Assembly: GCA_963965975.1 (NCBI GenBank)
Contig: OZ014411.1
Location: 14,214,501-14,278,500, forward strand
DNA from: Xestospongia bergquistia
Lineage: Eukaryota > Porifera > Demospongiae > Haplosclerida > Petrosiidae
DNA: 64,000 nt
Direction: 5' to 3'
Of the stretch, positions 36,218 to 50,357 are shown one piece after another. The stretch's first letter is position 1. Each line of letters begins with the position of its first letter. The position numbers and the translations under genes are program-made. A model generated the notes under the pieces. It did no database searches, was not told the DNA's origin, and was given only the letters and a program-made list of their open reading frames with translations.

Positions 36218-39200
36218 ATGGCAACTCCCTCACCTCCTCTTGTTGTGATGTCTTCTTCTCCCTCTCCCCCTCCTCTACCTGCTTCATATCATAAAATATC
36301 CACTCCTATAACCAATAATGCAGTACCTCAATCACATAGACTACGTGACTTGCCTCAGGCTAGTTCTAATGAAGCAATCAAAGCTTATGCCAGTCTATCT
36401 GTAAAACTCTCAGAAATGAGTGAGTTACTATACCTTCCTTGTCATTTACTATGTCTGTAGTTCATAGTAATCCCTAAATATATGATACTGAAATAAATGA
36501 AATACTAAATGTCAACAGGAAAAGACAGCTTGTTTTTATTGGCCATGTAATTAGCAGTCAGAATATTATTGACAATATATTATTATAGTTGTACTTCCTG
36601 TTCTCAAATAATTGACATTATATTATATTATTATTAAACCTTGTAGTCATGTTTATTGTTCTTTGTAACTTATTGATAGTGGTTGCTAAGTACTAGTATT
36701 TATGTTTTCTAACTTTAAAAGCTATCCAGACATAACATACACTCTTCCATGAGGGAATAATAGTGCCAGCTGTTTTATTTTACCCACCTACACAATTAAA
36801 TTATAACCACAACAAACTGTGAACAACAATTGTCAGCCAAGTACAATACAGTGGATATTGCTCATGATCTGACAGTGCAGTGTAGTATGGTATTTAACTG
36901 TACAAGGCTAACCACCTCAAATAAAAAGAATACTTTCATACCATCCTATAATTTTAACATTCTTTATGCCTATAGTACAGCTGTTATTAAATTATTTTAA
37001 TATCTACAGTAATTAGCACGCTAATGTTTTAATCTGCTAGAACTTCTTGTGTAATAAGTTGTACTTATATGACTATGTTTAAGTCAATTATAAGAGTTTA
37101 TTTAATCATCATGTTTTTAATAGCTACTCAATCTTTTTTGAAGTCTCTGTTTAGTTGTTCTAGAAAGTAATATTCCCTTTCTCAAAAAAAATCTTAAATA
37201 TTCTTTTAATCATAGATTCTTGCCATTACTAACAACTAGAACATTACTTTTTAGCTTCAAGAGGTTGTATTGACAATGGTAGATATATATATATATATAT
37301 ATAAAGTAGTTATACAAATAAGTGAAATTTGAAAGCATTTCCATTCAGATCTTCTTAACAGTTTTTCACACATACATACAAACATAGTTCACTCTTGTTC
37401 TTTTGGACCTCTCTATGTTACATGTGTAGTAGTCATAACTCTATTTCTACCTTCATCTACAATATAGTTAATAATGTATGATTGTTAGCAGAGTTACTAT
37501 ATCATTTAGTGTATAGTCTTGATGTCTTCTTTGCATACTTAACTTTGTTTTGATAATGTATACCAGTTCCTCTCTTGTTATCATTGTTCATGCAGTAGTA
37601 TAGCTTATCCTAGTAAGGTAATGTCCATACTAGTAATGCACAATGTATATACAAACTTTGTTACAATGCTGTAACAACTGTTTAAGCATTCTTGGTATAA
37701 TTTGTATCATATACTTCATACCTTATTGGAATAGTGTTGTTGTTATAATCACCATGTTTAGTAGAAGAGGTGTGACAGTAATAATAATATAACTAATATT
37801 TTTGGCACTGCTATCCTTGTGACTTCCTTGAGAGGGATATGTTTAATCATACATGTATGTTTTGTGTAGAGAACAGGTGGAATATGACATTGTTTTAATC
37901 TTTTAAGAACATTTGAAAGAATTATTTGGAGAGAGAGAGTGTGTGTGATGTCAATTTATTTCAATCTAAAGTCCCACATTTGAAATACACTGTCTTTGAT
38001 GAGCTTGACTTTAATTGTTCACTAATGACAATCACAATAGTATAGTGTGACAGGAACAATAGCCAGAAGACAGGAAGACACATAGCTTGGATGTGCTCTA
38101 GAGTAATTTCATTTACATAATCTAATACATCTATTTTACATAAACAATCTCTTCTAATTAAGAACAGTTCTAATATGACTTTTCATAATGAAGTGGAGAT
38201 GTTTTTAGATTATCTTTAAAGAGCATCACACTTTATTAGATGTGTAATCAACTATCTTTTTTAAGAGTACACAAGATATTACACAATGTGAGGTTCAAGG
38301 GAAAATATTAAACTACCTTTATCCTTCAAATATCATCTAAAACATACACTGTAGCTCACATGTTTTAAATTATTAATAATCACATATTGATACAGCTGTA
38401 TGTGGTATCATTAGCAGCTGTTATATCAAATTCTGTTTATACAATCCTGATATTGTTATAAGGAAAAATGAAAGAATTCCCTAATGATGTAGGCTGATCT
38501 CTGGAGAATGATGTACATTGTAATCTTGTATTTTAATTTTGTTAAGGTGTTTTGTTGTATTGTAAAAAACAAGAACAATGGGGAATTTCTAAAATGTTAT
38601 TGGATGAATTAATTTTTGATGATTTGGTTAGAAGATATGACAACAAAAGTTTTTAAACACTTGTTATTTATTTCTACTAAATAAATAGTACTTGTAATAG
38701 TCTCACGGACCAGAATTTGTAATTTGTAATAATTTCGGAGACTGATACTTGTAATAGTCTCAGGGAACAGAATTTATAATAGTCTCAGGAACCAGTGCTT
38801 GTAGTAATCTCAGGGACCAGAACTTGCTAGGAATATTTATGTTTGTTCATATTTCAAACATTTATTATAATAAATTGAATTATTCCTTCTTTTTACTTAT
38901 AGCTACAGAATTTATACAGAAATTTTCTGCAGTTCAAAAAGCACATAGTCAACAACTATCTAATTTAGTGACTGTTTTTAAGAAGAAAGCTCAGGATGTT
39001 AGAAAGATTTCGTGAGTCACTAACTATAGTTTATAATACATGTACATGTAATAGACATGTACATACTATATCATGTACTATTTTGTTAAATGTGTAGTAA
39101 AGCATAGACTTGAGCAATGCACTATACAATATTGATTATGATACAAGTGTGGTTCTTATAGTTGAATATGTATCCTGCTAATAAAATGCCAGTAAAATTT

Positions 39201-41686
39201 AAATTAATTTTAATTAAATTTAAATCAGTAAAATTTATAAATTTCTTTCTTTCTTTTCTTTTAGAACATCTAATGAATCTACATTTTTCTCTTCCTGGGA
39301 CTCTTTATTATCTGCTACGGAAGAGGAGGCTAAAGTAAGTATAAGTCACATATATTTGTAAATCTTATATTTCTCAGAATGTTTTTACAGATTGTCATTT
39401 CAATGAACCATGTCTGACAATTAAATATTTACCTCATCCATGCCCACAAATATTCTAAAGATTTTTAGTTATTAAAATTGTAGTAAATGGACCAGAAGAT
39501 CTAATAAGTGATAAGAATACTTGTATAATATCTTTAGTAAGACAATTGCCAGTTGATGTGATTTCAAAGTGTACTTTAACTGAAGCATTTATGTGTCATA
39601 TCTCAGCCTGGGGTTAGTCACTTTGGTGATCTAACTTTACTTTAGGAACTAGTCCAGTATAATATCTTAATAGATCAACTTCCTGTTATTATTATTTAAC
39701 TTCCTGTCATTATTATTTAACTTCCTGTCATCATTGTTTATGTGTAGGATTATATGGATTTATCTACTACTCTATTTGATGATATTAGTCAAGATATGCA
39801 GACACACACTGCTAGAAAGAAACTTTTGTTTAAAAAGGTGATTAAAAGATATGTTAGATTAATAATTACATTGTGTGTATAATGATATAATTAGTGTTGA
39901 CAACAATTGATAGAGTGTTGATGTACACAAACCATTATATTTAGGGGAAATGTATTATATCATGATTATCTTTGTCTCTTTCTCTCTCTCTCTATCTCTA
40001 CCTCTCTAAAACTCTCACACAGCTATTTCAATATCGGAATGGACTTACTACATTAGTGGAAAAAAATGAACAAGATGTTCAAAAAGTAAGTAGAAATCAT
40101 TTCAGATCAATACTATAATATCTTTAAAATATATAGTAGTAACAAAAACTAGAGGAGTAGGAAATTGATAATGATGACAAGGAAAAAAGCAGTAAAATGC
40201 AGACTATACATTTATATAAGAACAGCTATAATGACAGTTTGTGTCTCTTGATATAATACACTAATTTTAGCAGATTAACTAATAGTGATCTGTTACTACA
40301 TTGTCCACATTATTACATATATATGTACATGTTTATCTACTACAGTATTGTTAATTAAAAGTATGATATAATTGTTATACATTATTATAGGTCTTCAAAG
40401 AGTATAGTGATCACTGGACTAAATATGGTGAGGCCTTGGAGAAAGAGCAACTAAAAGTAAGTATACTATTATTAATATTATCATGTTATAGTGTATTATT
40501 ATAATTATATTATTAATATTATATATAATTAAATTGACTAAACTCTAATAATATACTGAACACACCTCTAACCTCTAAGAGTATCTTTTATGTTAAGTAT
40601 ATAATAAAATATTAGAACTTTAATTTTATAAATTATATTCTTTTTTTCACAGGATAGTCAAGTGCTACTGAGTTATAATCATCATAATATATATGTTCTA
40701 CAAAATGCAGCCTTCAATTCATTACATGACATCTTTTATGGAGAACAAGTTTATGCCATGCTAGATGTAAATTGTAACACACACACACCCACACACACAC
40801 ACAAGGTTGAAATATGTTGAAATATACTGTTTTAGGAGATCCAGTCAATACATAATGATCTATTAGAAGGATATGCTGATAACATTAATAAATTTATACA
40901 GAAATCTCAAGAGAAAGTTAGTATACTTAATATTTATATTGTGTTCTATGTAGTGTCACTTACATGTACATGTACTTGAATATACTACAATTATCAAAAA
41001 CAAACACACCTTATGTACATTATATATACCATATTTCCTCAAATAGTGACCAGGGTATCTATTTCTTTTCCAAAAGTTTTGACCAGGCTTCTAAACAAGA
41101 AAGGCCTTAATTTCTGTAACAATCATTAATTTAACTTATAGCTTATAGCACACCAGTTTGTTGGGATATTTCTTTAGATTAGAATACAAACAATATGAGT
41201 ACACATAGCTAGATGTGGGAAGGTCCTCTTTTTAAGGACCTTCCCTTTTAAGGACTTTTTGTGGTAAATAGATGGATAGATACACATGTAGTCCAAAATT
41301 ATCTTAGGACTACTCGTATACATTAATCAAAATATTCATGACAAAATCAATCTTTATTGTTATTAGCTTCAGTCCAGTCAATTTCGTTTGAGACAATTAG
41401 CTGAGACAGTTTCTGCTATTAGTAGTACTAGTGATATCTCCAAATTTGTCAATGAACATCCCTCAACTGTTGTATATCCACCTCCAAAGTCTATGTTTCA
41501 ATTACCGGAAAGTACTTCTCATCCTAATCTGGTATGTTTATTCAGTAATAAATGAATTGTGTGCAACTCAGAAAATAACTAAACTAAAGTCCATAGTCCG
41601 TATATTTTAAAGCTATTGATTCTATCAGATGTGATTATTTGTAGTAGTTTTAAGGTAGTTTAATTATACAGTAACTACAGTGTGTG

Positions 41687-41725
<39 letters not shown>

Positions 41726-43821
41726 ATAGACTTTCATTGAATTAAAACACAGAGAACACACACTATACATTTGGATGTCTTCCGCTTCTCTCTTAGAGAT
41801 GTCACTTATTATAGACATAATTGTGATGTGTTATAGACATAGTTTATCTAGTGTTACAATGTATTACATTACAATAGTGGTTAGTGTTTTGATGTTGTCA
41901 CTTGGCAATGTGCCTAATGAGTGAGTACATAATTAGATTAATTGAAATAGGGAATTTAAATGATATTAAAATGCACCCCTAGTAATTCTTTAAAAACAGT
42001 TAGTTTTCCAATTTAACAATGTATATTATACTAGATTTGAAATTAAAAACATTCACTTTATTAAGTTGTGTTAATATAGTATTTACGTTGGATTATATGA
42101 AGGGGGAGAGATATAGTTGATGTAATATTTTAAGGAGTGAATGTAAAGAATTTTGTCTTTACAATGATCAAATGAATTATTTGAATTTTGTGACATCAGT
42201 TTGATCTTTGTGTACAGGTGGTATTTAATGCTCAGTTTTAATCATTTTATTAAATTACATTATTAGTTATTCTGACTATACTTTATATTTTAATCTTCAT
42301 TAATTGTTTCCTAGCCTTCACTTGCTGATGGTCTTCAGTTAATTGATCTTACACAAGCTCCTCTATTACACATTTTAGATGATCTAAGAAAGCAGGTGTG
42401 GAAAACATGTACTATAAATGAAATAACATTTATCGTATATGACAATATTGGTTTGAATGATATTTTGAAATAATTCTTGTTGTTTCTTAAACCTTTAGTT
42501 GAAGTGGTTAATTTCACTTGGCTTTAATTCATGAAATCGTATACATATACTTTCAAACATTATTGTCGTAAAAGTTATCTACAAGCTGGAAGCCAAAGAA
42601 GTTATTTAGTTTAATGATGACAACTTAATGTTTATCATATAGAAAGCTTATTCTGTTTATCGTTAGTTGATAATTAACTATCACAGATTGTACAGATCAA
42701 CTAAATTTATTTTATTTAAGTTCCCAACTGCTAAGCTGTTTAGTTAAATTTTGTAGTACAATGTCCTTAAGCAAACATTAAGTACACACAAGTAAAATAA
42801 AATGGTTATGTGGTAATCATGTTCAGTTTATAAACTCATAGTACACTCATCATATATACTATATTATCATTTACTTAAGGAACAAGTGTTAATAGCAGAA
42901 AGAGAAAAGCTACAGACTGAATATGAGAGTGAACAAGGACTTTATAATAGGTAAATTAATGTTAAGGTGACTACATGTTTGTTGTATATCAAAAGTATAT
43001 AAAATAATATATTATACAAGATAAATACAAGACAAATGACAAGACAAATACTTGTCATTTCCAATACACATAAATTTGTGTATTGGAAATGACAAGTTGC
43101 TATATTAGTTGCCATCAGTATATATACTTTACCTGTAGAGATAAAATTTGAAATTTTGTGATTCTAAAATATAGTTGGTTGGATAAAGATGTTGATCTTT
43201 AGTTTTATTTACTATAATAATTACTAATGCTTTCTTTTTAGTTGTATGCAGTCAAAGTATGTCTTCTGTGTCTTTTGATTTATGCATATTTGTAGTAATA
43301 GTTAGTATAATGATGACAAATGTATTTTAATGTATGTATTTCAGTAAATGATTAATACAATCACAATTGCTTATTGTTAATATTGCATTATTCCATTAAT
43401 TTAATTATATTTTTTCTTTTCCCTTTATTGTATAGTTATCTATCTAATCCTGCACTTGGTGATGCTCATGATGTTGAAGTAGAAATGGCACACATGAGAC
43501 ATATAATGAGAGAGAAAGATGGTGAGATCAAAGAACTCTTAGGAAAGGTAATATAATGACTTTATTAGATAGTAACTATTATTGATGTACTCTTATAGCT
43601 ATCTCTCTTTACTGAGCTTGAGGCAGCAGGATTGGGTGTGGCTGTTGAACAGCCTGAAGCCAGTTCACAGTTAGTGGATTCAGAAATTGGAAAAAGGTGA
43701 AAATTTCCATCTATGATGAAATATTATGTTTTGTGCTTGTCTTTGTAACAAGCTATGGGTATTATTATCACTTTTTAACATGTGACACATATTTGGACCA
43801 CATCATCATTTAAATGTACAG

Positions 43822-43885
<64 letters not shown>

Positions 43886-44539
43886 AACGTAGCTGTAATT
43901 GGTAATGTATGTGTGTGAGTATCTTTATTTTCCATGTATTATAGTTCATAGCAATTGAACCCACAAATAAATGTAATTTTATACTTGAACTTTCAGTGCA
44001 TACAGTATCCAATGAATACTGCAAGTGCTACAGCTGTCACTGACTGATCTTCAAGTCATAAGCTTGTCTTCTTATGTTTTATAATTGCTGCACAGCTTCA
44101 ACTAACTCATTAGTTTATAAATGCTTTATTATGACATTATGTCGTTTTTTGAAACTATCTGTTATAAAAGCATTTCATAAAAAAACAACATTAAAACCAT
44201 GATAATTGAACTATTATCATTTAAATCATAACTTTGATTTACTAGATGTGTTTTTATAAAACTATTTTTTAAATACAACTTAGTCACTTATAAACACAAA
44301 TTAAATGTTAAACATTTAATTTTAATGTTCTATGTAATGATTTTGTATATAGTGGCAATCCACGTCGGACATCAGAAATACTTGTTCAAGGTAAAGAACA
44401 TCAATGGACAGAGTACAACAAGAAATTTCCAATTCAATGTCGTTATTGTGCTGGTTTTATTCAAGGTACTAGTTAATTCTAGTTATGTATGTTTTGTTGA
44501 CTGAAAGGTCTTTAAAAGTAAATGTCCAGTATATTCTAT

Positions 44540-44577
<38 letters not shown>

Positions 44578-47500
44578 ATGGACACAAAATTGACATTAGG
44601 TTGTAAAAGATAGTGCTTTTAATATTATGAGAATAGCAATACAAAACATTTGGAGTCCTCAGAGTTCAAGCTTTTATGACTTCTTTTTTTCGTTAAAGTA
44701 CCATACTTGTTCCTGCAGATATGATTAAATGTACTGAAATCAAACATCATATGATTTAGTAGCTTTTGATGAGAATTTGCAATAATGTGATATTTTTAAC
44801 CCTGTAGTTCCTGTTCGACCTGGTGCTGTATGTAAAGTTTGTCGTATGCATGTTCATACAAAGTGTCAAATGTTTATTCCATATTGTTCTGGGGTAAGTA
44901 TCTTTTATAGTCATTTAATATGTTAGTTAGTTTGTATGATACTTTGTAACATACAAGTAGATATAATGTCTGACATTTTATGTTCTTGGTTTTTCTTGGG
45001 ACATATTACAAATTGTAACCATTTGAGTAGCTTTCTGTCATTTTGTCACTATAGGAGACTCCCACACCTAAATCTCCTAAACTTTCTCGAATGAACTTGA
45101 AAAAGGTATACAGGAAAATCAAGAGCCAAGGATCTGGAAATGGTTTGTTTAATATTCTAATTATATATTATATATTGATTGATCTTGTGGATGTCATTAC
45201 ATGAAAAGTCATGTGTTATTACATGTAATGATTTCTGTATTATTACATGTATTATCTTATGTATTATTTCCTATTTTAGTTAAAGAAGATGGTGAGTCCA
45301 GTGAAGGAAGTGCTAATGATCCAGAATTTACTGGTATCTATTGTACCATTGACGGGAAACATATGGATGATCTTCCTAGACGTAAGTATAATACATATAT
45401 AATAATATATAGTATAACACATATTACATAATCAGCATGTAGTGTGCTGTTTTATTTACATCTCATTACTATTGGATCATTTGTTATGAAGACCTCTTTA
45501 TTATAGAGTTTTCAATATAGCTTCATAACAGCTGACATATTTAATATATATGGTTGTACAAGCATCAAAGTCTTTTTTATTAATCATTGATATAAGTACA
45601 TTAAAGCCTTTAATTACCTTTACTATTTTGTTTTATAAAAGTAATGTATTTTATATTTATATTTTGTTCAAATTATTACAGCTCCTCCACGAGAGCAATC
45701 ATTAGATCCCAAAAGAAGGGTAGGTTTGCATAATAATAATCAATCACAATTAAATTGTTACAGTTGAACCAATTCAGAAATACTAATTGTTATGTTAATG
45801 TACAAAACCATTATGTTTATCACAAATGATATATATTTGATATATATTGCATATATATTTGATATATATAGTTTTAATTCAAGTATATCTAAAACCATAT
45901 CTCTGTATTCCAATGATTTTAACACAGTAATAAGTCTGTCTACATATTTTTTTACTAGCTAATAAGTTATATGCATACTACATTGTTACTATCTAACTGT
46001 TTGGTTGTTTAGTCTGAAATTGCAAGTCTATATCAACATCGTGAATCTCTCTTTGAACCTAGTGGAGAATGGGACCCACCCACTCATTGTGTAGCTTTGT
46101 ATGATTATGACAAAATTAATCCAAATGATATGCCTTTGAAGTAAGTCTAATTATGTAGAAGTTTATAGTGAATGACAATTGTATTATTTTATTGCTGTGT
46201 AATGATTTAAATCTTTTTTTATATTAGAGCAGGTGATGTTATTGAACTTCTTAATACAGCCAGTTCTGATTGGTGGAAGGTATGTAATACATGTACAATA
46301 ATAGTGATGTTCTTTAAATGCTAATGTCCATTCACATTTGTTTTGATTATTTAATTACTAGTTTATATATGCCACATTGTTACATTCACTACATTAATAG
46401 GATATAATATTGGAATAATTTGATAACTTATCAGTTAAAATTGAACAGGATAAGCTAAAATTATGATAGAAAAATATATTTCAACCTTGATGTCAAGAGC
46501 CTATAGTCCATTGAGCTAGACCCTCCTCTTTGCTAAAGCACAAATTCAGTCTTACATTTTAAATACAATTAATTATGCTAAGAAACCATAAAACAACATT
46601 GTCATAACCAAACCACATGTATTAATAAATTATAGCTAGACAGGTGTGCTATATGTAGTTTAGCCATATGCCATTAATAGTTGTTCTTGAAATCCTTTAA
46701 TGTGTTCGAAGTACTTCATTTATGATGTGCTACCATATTTATAACTATTACTACCAACCATGTTTACAAGTTCTACTTCTTGCCACCCATGCTCTCCAGA
46801 GTCTAGATAGGTCATGTAGGTTATTCTGATTTGTCAACAGTAAATTTTTGAAATCTAATCAGTTACGACCCTTGATAGACACACACACACACACACACAT
46901 ACACACACGTATACACACACACACATGCACATACAGACTAATTATCAAAAGTCGTTCTTGTTATCATTATGAGCAACTGAATCCCTAAAAGATAAACTTG
47001 TTAACCTTATCCCCTATTTAATTATGAGAATGACAAGCCCAATATTAATTTGTAATGTCTTTCTTTAATTAGGGAAGTACCCATGGACGCAAAGGTTATT
47101 TTCCTGCACAGTATGTACAAGTAAGTTAGACTATGAACTGATTTTAAAATTATTTTGAATAGCATATGTACTTAATAGTAAATAATGTGATTTTAATATA
47201 ACTTTGATTGTTTTTGTTATGTAGATAGTCAGTCCTGGGGAAATAATTTTAAAAGCATTATATGACTTTTCTTCAACTTCAGAAAATGAAATAACTCTCA
47301 CGGAAGGACAAGTATGTTTACCTTCTCTCTTAAATATTTAATAGCTTGGTTAATATGGTTATCATTGATGTAACAATCTGACTACATAGTTCTTTAAATA
47401 GTAATGTAGAGTAGCCTATCCATTACAAGGGTTTTATTTAGGGGGGCAAGGAGAGTTTGCTCCTTAAAATTTTTTAACCCTGCTGGAAAATTATAATAAT

Positions 47501-48289
47501 TGAATGGCAAATAATCTTATTTAATAGTACATGAGCATGCTCCTATAATTCTTTTAATAATTTGCATTGTAAGCTATTCAAAGACAAAGAACTTAGCATA
47601 ATTTTAAGTGTTAACTTTCTTAAAAGAATAAAGCAAACGGCTACAGATACACAGATATTATCCTATTCACATCATAAGTTAAGTTTTGTTCCCCTGCAGA
47701 GTGTAGGAGGGGGCACATCCCTCTCCTGTACCATCCCTCTTACCCTTGCCATGGCCTTACAGCCACACAGTACATGTTCCCCTCCTTATATTACAGATTT
47801 AGGGTTTTGCCCCACCCCTTGAGCTAATGAATACCTAATTACAACATGTTTATGCACTAGATTGTCATGTTATGAGCTGCAACTAAACATTAATTTTATG
47901 CATCCGTGTCCTTTAAATTGCTCTTTATTTGTGACTATTGTTGTGAATGAAAGGAATCAAAATAGCCTACATGATCCCTTCAATTTGATTCTAACTGTCA
48001 TGAAAAGTGGTGGATGCTTTTTGTGACCTAATTTATATCCTCCAGACTTAACTCAAGGCTTCTATCAATTCTCAAGCCTCAACATTGGTCAAACCATAGT
48101 CTTTCAGCTAATATATCATCAAAACCATTATAGGACAATTTTACAGTTCTTATGTAGTTCTTTTATTTGTTTTTTCAATAGATTGTTGTTATGGGACATG
48201 ATAATGGTGATGGTTGGGTAACTGGTCGATCAGGAGAACAAGAAGGCCTTTTCCCCAGGAACTATGCAGAAAAACTTTGTATAGTGTAA
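36218..48289 (+). CDS. F-BAR / C1 / double SH3 protein (Bzz1/FCHSD-like)
   Basis: Exons joined in frame: 36218-36419, 38903-39011, 39265-39334, 39748-39837, 40023-40085, 40391-40456, 40653-40766, 40836-40916, 41367-41531, 42315-42395, 42880-42950, (43242-43256), 43436-43547, 43599-43696, 44353-44465, 44808-44893, 45055-45142, 45280-45381, 45682-45719, 46013-46140, 46228-46279, 47073-47120, 47225-47311, 48182-48289; about 728 residues. After a Pro/Ser-rich start, helical exons to about residue 400 form an F-BAR-like region (FKEYSDHWTKYGEALEKEQ is typical). A C1 domain follows (HQWTEYNKKFPIQCRYC ... CKVCRMHVHTKC, exons at 44353 and 44808), then two SH3 domains (ALYDYDKINPNDMPLKAGD ... GYFPAQYV; ALYDFSSTSENEITLTEGQ ... 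GLFPRNYAEKL). Such proteins bend membranes and recruit WASP-type actin regulators. An extra exon in the 2.5 kb second intron cannot be excluded. Confidence 0.85.
37283..37303. repeat. (AT)n microsatellite
   Basis: About ten uninterrupted AT units in the second intron of the F-BAR gene. No coding or splice signal is affected. Confidence 0.95.
38691..38826. repeat. Minisatellite with about 30-bp units
   Basis: Four to five degenerate units of the type CTTGTAATAGTCTCAGGGAC followed by CAGAATT. They lie 75-210 bases upstream of the second F-BAR coding exon, inside the intron. Confidence 0.8.
39678..39740. repeat. Three 21-bp tandem units near an acceptor
   Basis: AACTTCCTGTCATTATTATTT occurs three times with one or two changes. 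The array ends only a few bases before the TGTGTAG acceptor at 39747, so it forms the pyrimidine-rich part of that splice site. Confidence 0.8.
40775..40804. repeat. (CA)n microsatellite
   Basis: An AC run with one C interruption, in the short intron between the 40653 and 40836 exons. It starts eight bases after the donor. Confidence 0.9.
41681..41724. repeat. (TG)n microsatellite
   Basis: About 22 TG units with one CG change, in the intron after the 41367-41531 exon. Confidence 0.95.
43050..43097. repeat. Perfect 21-bp inverted repeat with 6-bp loop
   Basis: Arms ACTTGTCATTTCCAATACAC+A (43050-43070) and its exact complement (43077-43097) flank TAAATT. The hairpin sits in the intron just upstream of the candidate 15-base exon. 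Confidence 0.9.
43242..43256 (+). other. Candidate 15-base microexon of the F-BAR gene
   Basis: TTGTATGCAGTCAAA is preceded by CTTTTTAG and followed by GTATGTC. Inclusion adds five residues between the exons ending at 42950 and starting at 43436 and keeps the frame; skipping also keeps the frame. That fits an optional microexon. No transcript evidence is available. Confidence 0.5.
43823..43881. repeat. (TG)n microsatellite
   Basis: About 29 uninterrupted TG units in the intron between the 43599 and 44353 exons, the longest run in the window. Confidence 0.95.
44539..44575. repeat. (TG)n microsatellite
   Basis: About 18 TG units, one of them changed, in the intron that splits the C1 domain. 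Confidence 0.95.
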
Positions 48290-48553
48290 TGTACACATAT
48301 AAATTAATATGGTTTTGTTATTATTAGTTTTGTGCTGTTTCTTATTATGTTCTTTTATGTTAAGTTATATTTGTTTTTTCTTTTTAATTGTAATCTTATA
48401 ATCAGTTACACATTCTATATCACACTCGTTTTCAAGGAGGCTATTGAGCTCTCTGGGTGTGTCCTTTGTCACAATGTATTGTATACTGATAAGTAATGGA
48501 GTAATGGTCATGTTTGGTATATTTAAGGAGCCCAACAACATTGTTGTGGGGAC
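46403..48553 (+). repeat. Segmental duplication, first copy (contains last three F-BAR gene exons)
   Basis: From ATATAATATTGGAATAATTT to GTTGTGGGGACT this stretch is repeated at 51832-54053 with high similarity in exons and introns. It contains the intact exons 47073-47120, 47225-47311 and 48182-48289 and a (CA)n run at 46879-46926. Confidence 0.9.
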
Positions 48554-49339
48554 TTTACATCCCAAGGCAAAGGATAAGGTTACATAAAAATAAGTTTTGG
48601 AATGTCATCTATCAATAACCACTAATGAATATCAACATTAAGGTTGTCCTTGATAATGATATTGATAATTATCATTACTGTTTTAGCTAATTTATATTTA
48701 GCTTAGCTTGTAATTAGATTGGATAAAGTTTTTCAATGAGTCTAATTATTTTACTAGCTACAAAAATCTAAAGAAAAAGTGTGATGTCTTCCAGGTCTCA
48801 CTTGCAGCATGCTGAAAAGTGAAAGACTTCTAAGATTGCTAGACTGAGATTCAACTGAAAGACGTTCTAAGAGTTTATGGATTTTATTGTTGTTATATAC
48901 CATTCTGGGTTGTTGAGTTTGGTTGACATTCTGAGTCTCAATTAGATTTAATTTCATGATAACACTTGATGTTTAATTGATGGCAATCCAGTTGTGTTAG
49001 AGCTGATGGAACTGTTTGATGTTCACTTAGATGTGAAGAAAACAAAATTGCAATTTGCTAAATACCCTATCCTTATCTGCATTTTATCTCATCATTATTT
49101 ACCTGGTGGGAATGAGAGCAATGGTAGTTTTTTAATCTGCTTATTGACAGGTAAAAAATTTGGTTGACATTCTCAATTGGATTCATTATCATGATAATAC
49201 TACTAATGTTTGATTGATTTATTCTCAACTCTTGTTGACTGTTTTGACTTGATTTTGATGGGGGTAGGCCATGCAGGAGGATGGCTCATGCCAATTTTAT
49301 TTGTAAAAAATATGTTTATTTGTTACTAAAAATAAAGTA
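48554..49339. other. Non-coding stretch between the duplicated segments, left part
   Basis: No supported gene. A block with TTGGTTGACATTCT, CAATT and ATCATGATAA (48917-48978) recurs at 49159-49220, so there is a small direct repeat about 240 bases apart. Confidence 0.5.
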
Positions 49340-49639
49340 AACGTAATACATAAGTTAAAAAGTTTTATTGTCTTTTTTTTGTAGTAATTTTTAACATTTT
49401 TTGTAGAGATTTTCACCTTTTGTTTTAGAAGCTTACTTTTATATTGCAGCTCTTTATTTTCACATTGCAGTTCTTTATTTGTTCTTGTAATTTTTGTATC
49501 TCTTGCTTTAGTAGAAAGATTTCTCCCTGTAAAATTTGGTTATCAGCTTCAACATCAGCGTCAATGGGTGAAGTAATAAGTAATATCAGCATTATGGTCA
49601 ACATCAATAGGAGTGACATCAAGGTCAAGAGGTTCTGGT

Positions 49640-49880
49640 TCTGGTTGTAATTCAGTAACATTTACTGTTACTATTTTTCTTTTTTTAACTACATTCATGG
49701 TCTCTCTTGTACATTTTTTTCTTTTAGGCAATCTTTCTTGAAAATACGAGTGCCATTACAATGAAGACATTTCAAGTTAGTTTGTATCACATCTCTTGTG
49801 ATAAAATCTTTATCTTCATAATTTACCCAACGTTTCTCTCTATTTTAGTAACATCAATTGTAGGCATCTTGAACTGAGAG
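49640..49880 (-). pseudogene. Broken small ORF with a cysteine pair, unrecognised
   Basis: Read on the minus strand, an ATG near 49873 (MPTIDVTKI) is followed after a frame change by WVNYEDKDFITRDVIQ and a C-x2-C segment (KCLHCNGTRIF), stopping near 49697. The cysteine pair and compact coding sense suggest a former gene. I do not recognise the family. The short leucine-rich frame at 49425-49661 on the same strand could be a further piece. Confidence 0.3.
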
Positions 49881-50357
49881 CAGACTTGAACTAAACTGAT
49901 AAGAATCAAACTGAATGACAACTTAATGACAAAGTGGGTGTTCTTTTTGTGTGTGTGTTTTTATTTTACAGACAAATTTACTAATTTTACCTACTAAACA
50001 TACAACCTGATTGGACCTTATTTATTCATGATTATGAAGCTATGGATCATCTCCTGGACTTCTTTGGAAATCTTATTATTATTCAATAATCAATCTTATT
50101 AGAGTGACCTTTATGATCATGTGATTCATTTCTAGGTAGTTATTGTTCACGTGATTGTAGTATTTTAGGGTTATTTATTAAAAAATACCCAATGGATAAC
50201 ATCAGATAACATATTATTATGGCTGAAGCAGTGGAAGACAGCATACAATTGAAGCAAGAACTCAGACAACTCGAGCAAGAAAACACAGAATCCAGACAAC
50301 AAGTAAACAAGAAGAAAAAAAAAATGTTTAGATTATGATAACAATACAGGTATCGTA

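Noticed and set aside
43806-44024. Minus-strand ORF with a long (HT)n tract
   Set aside because: It is simply the translation of the (TG)n microsatellite and lies in an F-BAR gene intron.
47562-47822. 86-residue ORF inside the duplicated segment
   Set aside because: It lies in the intron between the last two F-BAR gene exons and is broken in the second copy of the segment, so it is not conserved as coding.
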